Below, piece after piece: positions 38,225-45,762 of a stretch of 54,059 bases of DNA. The notes beneath the pieces were generated by a model, which was given only the letters and a program-made list of their open reading frames with translations, had not been told where the DNA came from and ran no database searches. The stretch covers positions 1 to 54,059 of IMG/VR virus record IMGVR_UViG_3300033150_000652; one strand, written 5' to 3'. Source of the stretch: a virus. Positions within the stretch are counted from its first letter, which is position 1. Every line of letters starts with the position of its first letter. A program made the position numbers and the translations under genes.

Positions 38225-40941
38225 TAAACCTCCACTAAAGTGATTTGCACTTGCGTCTCCAGCGCCTCACCACCACCAGGTTTGTGCTCTCTGCCGATAA
38301 CCTGTAATGAAGATAGATAGACAGTATGTGAATCTCCCCAGGGGTCATAAAACGTAATGGGAGCAGTTGAATCTCTCGCTGTTCTAAGAGCGGCTAGTTT
38401 TGCCTTTCCCGTTATTGAATCCCGCCGTCCATCTAAAGTCTTTTCCTCTTCGGCGCAAGTTACAATCAATCGCCACCCCCAGGTCGTTACGGGACGCAAC
38501 ATGTATTTCACAGAAAAAGCCTCTAAAACGGGGGAGGTGCTAGAGTCAGTAGTCTGCAAGTTAAACCGCAATTGAATCTGTTTTCCCGTAGTGTCGGAGG
38601 GGAAATATAGCGTTTGAACGGGAGATTGGTCTACCGTGTTATCCCCCGTTCCACCCGCATCGGTTAAATCCGTCTTCCATGCTCCCCCATCCAGTGAATA
38701 TTCTACGCTAATAGTCCTTGTCCCCGCTGCTAGATAATTCGTCCGCAGGGTAACGCTCTTGAAACATTTATCAATTTCCTGTAAGCCCCCGTCGAATTTG
38801 GAGGTATACAGATAATGATCGCCAGAAGTCTCGTAATAGTCATAGGGCAAATCATTGAGGGCCTGCAACCTTATCTCCGCCGTTACAGGGGAATTGGTTG
38901 CTCTGGTGTAGTTAAACCACAGCGCATCATGGTCTACGCTGGAGTAATTCATCGTGTTAACTTGATACGGCGAATCGGCAAGAGAGCAAATCCTATGCCA
39001 CCCCACGCCGTCATAGGCCAGCAAGTTATCATGTGCACTTGCCTCATTATCTTCTGCAATGACATAGAGGAATTTGCCACGAGGGGTAAGACATCTGAAG
39101 TTGCCATAGGCCCTATAGGGGAAGGTTTCCACGTATCTTGGCGGGGTTACATCCTGTAGTGTAGACCCCGTGTAGCGATACAGTCTATTGCGCACATTGA
39201 AATATAATGCTCCCCGCCAGACGCACATAGTCTGGAAGTTAATACTGTGTCGCTCACGAGAGAAGTCCTGTACCTGGTAAGCCAGTTTATCATTGCTGAC
39301 TACCCACAGCCCATCTTCTCTAGCCACATACAAGTTATTGTTGTACGAAATCATATTGACGATGGGAATCTGCCCAGGGCCAACTTCTATTACGTCTATA
39401 TCGTCATTACCCCCGCCCTCCAAATCAGAGCCATCGGGTTCGGAGGCATAGTGCAGATATGAAGTCCCATCCTCGGCGGCCCAGAGGTAACCGCCATGAA
39501 TACAGAGTACCCGTATATCATTCGGAGGATTATCGGCCTTCCCCATGTAACTGGGCTTGCCATTGGTATCTATTTTATGCATACGAGCCTCGTTGATGGC
39601 GACAAAGAGGTAATCCCCCGTAGATACTGCATCATAACATGTGCCCGTCTTCAACGCTGTGGCAATGAAATCCCAACGGCTTCCCAATACGTGGCCCGTC
39701 GTAGCCCCAAAGGTGATAGTTACGCCATTGTTTAACGTTTGGGCATCACCCGTAATTGCCACCCCCGTTGCATCCCAAGTCGCCCCGCCATCATCGCTCC
39801 ACTTAAAGGTGTCAGGAGTGCCCGTTCCATCTATCTCTACCCGATAGTTTATCCGCCCTCTCCCCGTAAATGTCCCCCCAATTGTCAAATCATCTAGGTC
39901 ATTCGGATGGGAGAAATCAATCTCGCTAACATCATCAATATAGGCGGCCTTAGCCTTGATACGCCAATAGTCTCCCTTGGTATGGCCCGTGCGACTATCG
40001 AATGTAACGTCTACGCCATAATCATTACCATTAGGCGTTAAGTCCTGTGCCGTTCCTGGCGTGATGGGTGTCCCCGTATCATCCCAAGTTACACCATCGT
40101 CATCGGATACTTTGAACGTATCCGTCTCTCCTGTTCCATCTATCTCCACCCGATAGATAATATCGCCAGTGTGAGTAAACGTTCCGCTAGCAGTTAGGTC
40201 ATCAGGGCCTGTGCCGTGGAATTCGGCTTCAACTATCTCTGAGGCATGAGCGGTAAATTCCCATCTATCCCCTACGGCGTGCCCCGTAGTATTAGCAAAG
40301 GTAATCTCCACGCCATTGTTCAATGTCTGAGCCGACCCTGTAATCGCCACGCCCGTAGCATCCCAGGTAGAGCCACCATCGTCTGACCATTTGAAAGTAT
40401 CAGGAGAACCCGCCCCATCTATCTCTACTACGTAGTCCAGGTCGCTTGTCCCCGTGTATGTTCCGCTAGTGCTGAGGTCATTCAGGCCCGCCGATGTAAA
40501 GGTTAAGTCCCCAATGTAGCTCAGGTCAGCCCAACTGGAGCCATCCCATACTCTAACCCCCGAATTGCCATCCTGTAGGGCGTAGAGTTTATCATTGAAA
40601 TCCACAAATTTGATAACACTTTCGCCCGTTTCCCCATTGGTCGTATCAATGGCCGTGGCAAGTATGGCAATACCATTGTGGCGGGTATCTACGTAGTTCC
40701 CGCTTCTGGCATAGCCCCATTCGTCCGTGAAGTAGGGGAAACCAAACCCGTGTTGCCAATCATCTTGGGCCCAGACTTGCCACAAAGTGAAATCGGAATA
40801 AGTTATTTGCCCAGAGGATACACGAGGGGCAAAGTCGGATATGTCCACTTGCCTAAAGGCTTGAGGACTTACTAGGTTAAATCCATAATCTGTACCGTTT
40901 ATGGTTAGAACAATGTCGTGAGTCTTACCTGCTGTTGGCAT
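38224..40941 (-). CDS. Large tail protein with three tandem beta repeats, 905 aa
   Basis: Residues ~153-425 contain three ~80-residue repeats (DYVVEIDGAGSPDTFKWSDD, YRVEIDGTGETDTFKVSDDD, YRVEIDGTGTPDTFKWSDDG), each ending in TTGH or RTGH then a W-containing strand. A propeller-like region follows (LYVAREDGLWVVSND) and then a jelly-roll. It probably forms the tail hub or needle complex of a short tail. The stop overlaps the next gene. Confidence 0.75.
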   Translation of the reverse strand: MPTAGKTHDIVLTINGTDYGFNLVSPQAFRQVDISDFAPRVSSGQITYSDFTLWQVWAQDDWQHGFGFPYFTDEWGYARSGNYVDTRHNGIAILATAIDTTNGETGESVIKFVDFNDKLYALQDGNSGVRVWDGSSWADLSYIGDLTFTSAGLNDLSTSGTYTGTSDLDYVVEIDGAGSPDTFKWSDDGGSTWDATGVAITGSAQTLNNGVEITFANTTGHAVGDRWEFTAHASEIVEAEFHGTGPDDLTASGTFTHTGDIIYRVEIDGTGETDTFKVSDDDGVTWDDTGTPITPGTAQDLTPNGNDYGVDVTFDSRTGHTKGDYWRIKAKAAYIDDVSEIDFSHPNDLDDLTIGGTFTGRGRINYRVEIDGTGTPDTFKWSDDGGATWDATGVAITGDAQTLNNGVTITFGATTGHVLGSRWDFIATALKTGTCYDAVSTGDYLFVAINEARMHKIDTNGKPSYMGKADNPPNDIRVLCIHGGYLWAAEDGTSYLHYASEPDGSDLEGGGNDDIDVIEVGPGQIPIVNMISYNNNLYVAREDGLWVVSNDKLAYQVQDFSRERHSINFQTMCVWRGALYFNVRNRLYRYTGSTLQDVTPPRYVETFPYRAYGNFRCLTPRGKFLYVIAEDNEASAHDNLLAYDGVGWHRICSLADSPYQVNTMNYSSVDHDALWFNYTRATNSPVTAEIRLQALNDLPYDYYETSGDHYLYTSKFDGGLQEIDKCFKSVTLRTNYLAAGTRTISVEYSLDGGAWKTDLTDAGGTGDNTVDQSPVQTLYFPSDTTGKQIQLRFNLQTTDSSTSPVLEAFSVKYMLRPVTTWGWRLIVTCAEEEKTLDGRRDSITGKAKLAALRTARDSTAPITFYDPWGDSHTVYLSSLQVIGREHKPGGGEALETQVQITLVEV

Positions 40942-40942
40942 A

Positions 40943-42034
40943 TCACCACCCTAAAGGATTTTCTGATGAAGAATAACGTCGGCCTTTCTCTGGATGATGT
41001 ACCGTTCCAGGGATATGTTTATCCCTATATTTCACGATGTACTCATTAGCCATCTGCTCATTGTATTGCATGAGCCAACGATAAGTATCCACCGTGTGCT
41101 CTGGCGCCTCTACCATCATCATCCGATATAATTCGGCCATAGCCTTTAACATGATGTATTCCATCGGCGCATTGGTAGTGTCCGTAATCGCCGATAAGGT
41201 GTCATGCTCTTTTTCGTAAACCAGTTTGATGGTCATGCCCGATAAGTAGTAATGATTCAAACGCAGGTATTGAGTGCCCGCTTCTTCTTCCACTCGCCAG
41301 TCATAAATCTGCACCCAGGCGTATTCATCGCCTACGTCCTTAATGACATACTCGGTATCACCATCTACGGGATTGGTCGTCCAGGCGCTACTTACGGTAA
41401 TGGTATCCGATGTGTTGCTAGATATGGTGCGTTGCTGGCCCTTTCCCGTCCCATCCACCAGCGCAATCTTGTATCCATCATCGAATTCATTAACCGTCCA
41501 CGACTGATCTGTATCCTGCAAAGTAGTATCGCTTTGCGTCCCATTGGCCGTTCCCGATGAGGATTTTGATACGTTTTCAATGTATACCTGCGCTAGACGC
41601 TTAACGCCAGATGGTAACGTGTATTTCAAGGTATCATCACATACTACTAGGGTGTCCTCATCTACCTTTTTTTCAAAAAAGTAGGGCCAACATGACCTGA
41701 TGGCAGCGTTGATCGCCCGCTTGTATTCCTCGAACCTAAACCGCTTGAACAGCCAGTAGGTATCACCACTTTCCACGGCAGCACTAAAGGCAGGGGCCAC
41801 AGTCAAGGTATCACTGGAAGCGGTAAAGTCGGTTACTTTGCGTTCTTCCCCCTGGGGAGCATTGCCATCAGTAGTAGTACGTATATAGACCCAGGATTCG
41901 TTCCAGTAATCGTCTGCCTCAGTACGATTCGTGGTGTCTACTACTGTGGTTGTCGAGCCCCCCGTAGCCGTTTGCTCTTCAAAGTCCCGCATACGGCGGG
42001 CAAGTTCTTCTACCAGTGTAGCAAGGGTAGCCAT
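40943..42034 (-). CDS. Head-tail adaptor or tail-tube-like protein, 363 aa
   Basis: Begins with a helix (LATLVEELARRMRDFEEQ), contains repeated RTEADDYW / TLQDTDQSWTVNEF-type segments, and ends with a helical part (MEYIMLKAMAELYRMMMVEA). This mix of adaptor helix and beta insertions fits connector proteins next to phage tails. The start overlaps the previous stop. Confidence 0.6.
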   Translation of the reverse strand: MATLATLVEELARRMRDFEEQTATGGSTTTVVDTTNRTEADDYWNESWVYIRTTTDGNAPQGEERKVTDFTASSDTLTVAPAFSAAVESGDTYWLFKRFRFEEYKRAINAAIRSCWPYFFEKKVDEDTLVVCDDTLKYTLPSGVKRLAQVYIENVSKSSSGTANGTQSDTTLQDTDQSWTVNEFDDGYKIALVDGTGKGQQRTISSNTSDTITVSSAWTTNPVDGDTEYVIKDVGDEYAWVQIYDWRVEEEAGTQYLRLNHYYLSGMTIKLVYEKEHDTLSAITDTTNAPMEYIMLKAMAELYRMMMVEAPEHTVDTYRWLMQYNEQMANEYIVKYRDKHIPGTVHHPEKGRRYSSSENPLGW

Positions 42035-42411
42035 TAGTACGCTCCTAGGATATGTGCCGAAATAGAGCCAGTTGTGGGTGCAGTGTTACATTCGATGTTC
42101 ACCCGCACAAAGGGGAAGTAGGCGATGCTGGATACTAGGATATAGGCCGTGCCACTAGGCGCAGCATTGGCACTCAGTCCGCTTACGTCCATAACGCCAT
42201 TGCCGTCAATATCCCACGCGCCCTGGGCCTTAACGACGGCGGTATGATTCAAATCGTTATCCACCATCACCCCTAAGACCCGATTCCCCCTCACATCCAG
42301 CCAACTGGAGTTGTGGGCAGCCGTATCCCTTATCGCTTCTGCACTGAAGGCAGCGGTGTCGAAATAACCTGCCCTCACCCTTGCCCATTGGTTCTCTAGT
42401 TTTACGGTCAT
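42034..42411 (-). CDS. Small beta-rich virion protein, 125 aa
   Basis: Predicted beta-sandwich (VKLENQWARVRAGYFDTAAF ... YFPFVRVNIECNTAPTTGSI). Size and place suggest a decoration or stopper protein. Unknown. Confidence 0.65.
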   Translation of the reverse strand: MTVKLENQWARVRAGYFDTAAFSAEAIRDTAAHNSSWLDVRGNRVLGVMVDNDLNHTAVVKAQGAWDIDGNGVMDVSGLSANAAPSGTAYILVSSIAYFPFVRVNIECNTAPTTGSISAHILGAY

Positions 42412-42420
42412 ATTACCTCC

Positions 42421-43194
42421 TTACTTTACTGGAATAATTAAATCCACATCCATCTCACCAGCGCCGAATTTGGGACTACTCGTGCCGTATTTGCGGTCTA
42501 TCTCCTGCATTTGCTTCTGCACTACTATATCCTCTTGCATGGCTGACAGTACACCCTTGCGCTCCATTGCCTCTTGGCGTCCTAGCGCTCGCAGTTCTAG
42601 TTCCTTTGCAATACTCTCTGGGACTTCGCAAACCACACCCTTGGGAATCGTTACTCTTACTCCCTGATAAGTAAAGTTTTCCCCCGTGGGACTCATATAG
42701 CGCACTTTGCGTTCGCTCTTCAATCTAGCAAGTGTCATCTGCGCTGCTGCCCTGACGTTCAACGCAGCGTTCTTAACGTCTCTGGCAGCCTTAGCCTTGG
42801 CTTTGGCTTTAACGGTGGGGTCTATGCTGTCTAGCCTGTTCCAAATCTCCCTAATTTGGTTGTTCAACGCAGCATCACGGGCTTCTCGTTTCTTCTGCTC
42901 CCGCTCATAGTGCTCCTGCAGTTTCCATATCTGCTCGTTAGTAGCCTGGATGACACGCCCCAACTCTTCCTCTAGCATAGGCTTAAGCAGGAGCACAAAC
43001 TGGAGCATCTGATTATCCGTAGCGGTCGCATACTGCTCCGCCATCGCCTTAAGTGCCTCTGGCTTGTCCACCGTAATGGTGGAACGAGGCTCTTTGGGTT
43101 TATCTGCTAAATCCTTATGCTGCCAGCAATAATCCCCGTGTGTAGCGTTCCTATTACACTGTGTGCCATCAGCCTTAATCGCTTTGCATCTCAT
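42421..43194 (-). CDS. Zinc-finger plus coiled-coil protein, 257 aa
   Basis: Residues 1-27 carry CKAIKADGTQCNRNATHGDY then CWQH, a small finger common in phage proteins. The rest is a long helix with many Ala/Lys/Arg, then YQGVRVTIPKGVVCEVPES and a C-terminal tail. Overlaps the glycosyltransferase gene by 20 bp. It might be a virion or morphogenesis factor; unknown. Confidence 0.65.
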   Translation of the reverse strand: MRCKAIKADGTQCNRNATHGDYCWQHKDLADKPKEPRSTITVDKPEALKAMAEQYATATDNQMLQFVLLLKPMLEEELGRVIQATNEQIWKLQEHYEREQKKREARDAALNNQIREIWNRLDSIDPTVKAKAKAKAARDVKNAALNVRAAAQMTLARLKSERKVRYMSPTGENFTYQGVRVTIPKGVVCEVPESIAKELELRALGRQEAMERKGVLSAMQEDIVVQKQMQEIDRKYGTSSPKFGAGEMDVDLIIPVK

Positions 43195-44029
43195 CTGTTA
43201 ATCCTCCCCATATTTCCTGATGTTTCTTGGCCCAGTTATCCCATGTGAAGTCCGTTAAATCCCTGCGCGGGCCATGTTCTTCAACTAATGCCTCCAATGT
43301 GCCGATTAAATCCTCTGTAGTCCAATACTCAGCACAACCGAAATCCTTAGCAAATCCTATAGGTCTGCTTATGATAGGCACCCCGCATGCTAACGCTTCC
43401 AAAACCCCATGTGGCCCACCCTCGGCATAGGCAAGGCTCAGGTAGTAATCAAACTCCTGTATGTATCGAGGATAGTCCTCGTGCCTTGCTTCGGGCACAT
43501 AGGTTACCCTCACTCCATTTAAGGCCAGTGCGCCGACTATATGATCCCAGCCTGGCCCCACTATAATGAAGTGAAAGGGGCTTAAGTCCATGCGCCAGGA
43601 TAGTTCTATCAGGGTGTATTCACCCTTTCGCCCATTCACATAGGGCCTGCCCGTCAGTCCTATCCGAATGGGCCTGGGTTTAAACATCTTATCAATACCA
43701 GGATACACAACTGTTATCTTTTCTCCTGGTATCCCCAGTTCTATCAGGACATCCTTACTATGCCGAGAGGGGCACATAATGTGTACACATTTACCACATG
43801 CTGCGCGTGCTTTGTCCCCCCAATCTACATTGAGGTGCGTAAACCACATGGTAGCCACCGTAGGCGGGTCGTTATCTATTAGCGGATGCCAGAACAGGTA
43901 ATGGTTAATATCGGCTTCAGGGTCTGGCTTGGTATCTATGGTGATATTGTCCACCCGTTTGGCTATCTCACGAGCATATCGGTCTAGAATCCAGCCCTTT
44001 TCGTTGATGATAATATTAACTTTTGGCAT
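43175..44029 (-). CDS. GT-B fold glycosyltransferase, 284 aa
   Basis: Family GT4-like: CPSRHSKDVLIELGIPGEKI then TVVYPGID, and the donor-binding motif YAEGGPHGVLEALACGVPII with the two Glu residues. It transfers a sugar from a nucleotide-sugar. Shorter than typical (~370), lacking much of the N-terminal acceptor domain. ATG at 44029 with GAGGTGG. It may glycosylate capsid or tail, or change the host surface. Confidence 0.85.
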   Translation of the reverse strand: MPKVNIIINEKGWILDRYAREIAKRVDNITIDTKPDPEADINHYLFWHPLIDNDPPTVATMWFTHLNVDWGDKARAACGKCVHIMCPSRHSKDVLIELGIPGEKITVVYPGIDKMFKPRPIRIGLTGRPYVNGRKGEYTLIELSWRMDLSPFHFIIVGPGWDHIVGALALNGVRVTYVPEARHEDYPRYIQEFDYYLSLAYAEGGPHGVLEALACGVPIISRPIGFAKDFGCAEYWTTEDLIGTLEALVEEHGPRRDLTDFTWDNWAKKHQEIWGGLTDEMQSD

Positions 44030-44906
44030 CACCCACCTCGGCTAGGATTTCCCTCAATTCCTGGATAGCCCCAGCCTCATTGTCACCCTGCCTGCGTAGG
44101 CTTTCTATCTGTTGTTCGATGGTCTTTTGCTGTTCCAGGAGTTTTTTGATTTTTAATTTGATGCCCTCTAACTGCTTCTCGTGTCCTCGTAGTCTTAGTT
44201 CCAAATTCTTTTTGTCCATTTTACCTCCCCTCAGTTTCCATACTTCAAAGAAATATCTTGCCAATGCAATATCCGCTCTCTGCTTCCGATAATGCTCAAA
44301 GCCTATCGGGATGTGCAGAAAGTGTCCACACCTTAAACCACAATCCATCCAGATGTCTATGCCCGCTTTCCGCACGTAGTAACAGAACCTCAAGTCAGCC
44401 CCAATTCTTTTCTGCCCATGCCAGGCTTCGGGCATAGCGCCGTCCATTACGAATGGTGCATCCCCAATGAGTGGCTTCACCGCCTCAAATACCGAACGGT
44501 GCACCAGGAAACAGCCCCAACCTGTAGCCCCTACTTTGATTAGCCCTTCGTCAGGGAAATCTATAAGAGGAAGCATAGGCCAGTTGAAATCGGGGTCATT
44601 CTCATATGCGATGGGAAAGCAAGGATTGAGTTGTCGGCGGAAGTATAATCCGCTTATCGCTTGTTTCTTATGTGAGAGCAATCTCTCTAGTGTATCGGGA
44701 GGGAATTGCATGTCCCCATCCAGATACAGGATGTAATCGTGTTTGCTCTGCAGAAATTGTTCCGTTAGTTGTTGTCTGGATATATCTCCCCTGGAGGAAT
44801 GGCGTAGCATTATCTGGTCTTCGTTGCTTCGACGGATGTTGACAATGCTGGTATATGCCTCCATGTTGGTTATAACCGCTGTCGCTATGCCGATGAAAAC
44901 GCTCAT
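44016..44906 (-). CDS. GT-A fold glycosyltransferase with coiled-coil tail, 296 aa
   Basis: Residues 57-70 read DYILYLDGDMQFPP with the metal-binding DGD (63-65), then ISGLYFRR and DLRFCYYVRKAGIDIWM, typical of GT2-like enzymes. The last ~70 residues form a coiled coil (LRGHEKQLEGIKLKIKKLLE) which could tether it to a virion or partner. Next to the GT-B gene: a two-enzyme glycosylation pair. Confidence 0.85.
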   Translation of the reverse strand: MSVFIGIATAVITNMEAYTSIVNIRRSNEDQIMLRHSSRGDISRQQLTEQFLQSKHDYILYLDGDMQFPPDTLERLLSHKKQAISGLYFRRQLNPCFPIAYENDPDFNWPMLPLIDFPDEGLIKVGATGWGCFLVHRSVFEAVKPLIGDAPFVMDGAMPEAWHGQKRIGADLRFCYYVRKAGIDIWMDCGLRCGHFLHIPIGFEHYRKQRADIALARYFFEVWKLRGGKMDKKNLELRLRGHEKQLEGIKLKIKKLLEQQKTIEQQIESLRRQGDNEAGAIQELREILAEVGDAKS

Positions 44907-44951
44907 TAAACCTCTCCATAGGAGGGGGGAGTTGCCTCCCCCCTCTAGTTT

Positions 44952-45359
44952 CTAGGCAAACACACTCGTCATTGTCAGTTTATGCCACATGGTGCTGGCC
45001 GTTGATAGTGATGTGGCGTTGTATTTGATGTACAGGTCGCTACCAGACTTGACGATTTTGAAGCCCCAGTTCTGGGTCACACTAGCATCAGTACCCTCCA
45101 GCGCTTTGATTTCCATGTTGGCCAGTACGTTAAACTGGTCAGCACTGTAATCCCACTGGATGTACTTGGTTGCCGTACTCCCGTAGAAGTAGGCATCCCC
45201 CGTAGGCGCGGTGTTCGCCGTGCCATGAGAGAATTTTCCCTTCACCGTCATGGTAGTGTTCAGTTCATCATATACATTGTCCAGCCAATCACATATCACA
45301 TCGGCAGCCTGACGACCCTGACGGGCGACGTTGCTAACCTTTGCGCTAACTCCCATCAT
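44952..45359 (-). CDS. Small virion protein, 135 aa
   Basis: Helical start (VSNVARQGRQAADVICDWLD), then beta strands with TANTAPTGDAYFYGSTATKY. Likely capsid decoration or head fibre, from its place two genes after the capsid gene. No family. Confidence 0.65.
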   Translation of the reverse strand: MMGVSAKVSNVARQGRQAADVICDWLDNVYDELNTTMTVKGKFSHGTANTAPTGDAYFYGSTATKYIQWDYSADQFNVLANMEIKALEGTDASVTQNWGFKIVKSGSDLYIKYNATSLSTASTMWHKLTMTSVFA

Positions 45360-45368
45360 GCACCTCCC

Positions 45369-45752
45369 TTATTCGCCAATGGCGAGCAAGGAGACGATGA
45401 TGTTCCCCACCGTAGTACCAGTAGAGTAAATCTGGTCAAGGTTGAAATGTATGATGTCGCCCGCATCGGCGGTGTTGTAGTGCATGTCCGCTCCAGATAC
45501 GGTGGCCGTAGCCGCGACGGTGCTCACTGCCACCGTAACCGTCGCTGCTGTCCAGCAATCTGAACCCGCAATCTCCATCATCACTTGCGAAGCCGTGGTA
45601 ACCGCTGTGGTTGACGGCTTGGCATAAATGGATAGATGGTCAATGCGGAGACTGCAAGGCGCAACGAACCCCGCAAGGTCATCACCTTCACTGGCACCCA
45701 GGTCAAACGTCCAGAGCAACGGTTTGCCTACATAATCATATGTTGCAGCCAT
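45369..45752 (-). CDS. Small virion protein, 127 aa
   Basis: Ala/Thr/Val-rich beta protein directly after the capsid gene. The pattern (LRIDHLSIYAKPSTTAVTTA ... IIHFNLDQIYSTGTTVGNII) is typical of capsid decoration proteins. GGAGG site. Confidence 0.65.
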   Translation of the reverse strand: MAATYDYVGKPLLWTFDLGASEGDDLAGFVAPCSLRIDHLSIYAKPSTTAVTTASQVMMEIAGSDCWTAATVTVAVSTVAATATVSGADMHYNTADAGDIIHFNLDQIYSTGTTVGNIIVSLLAIGE

Positions 45753-45762
45753 TCTATCCTCC

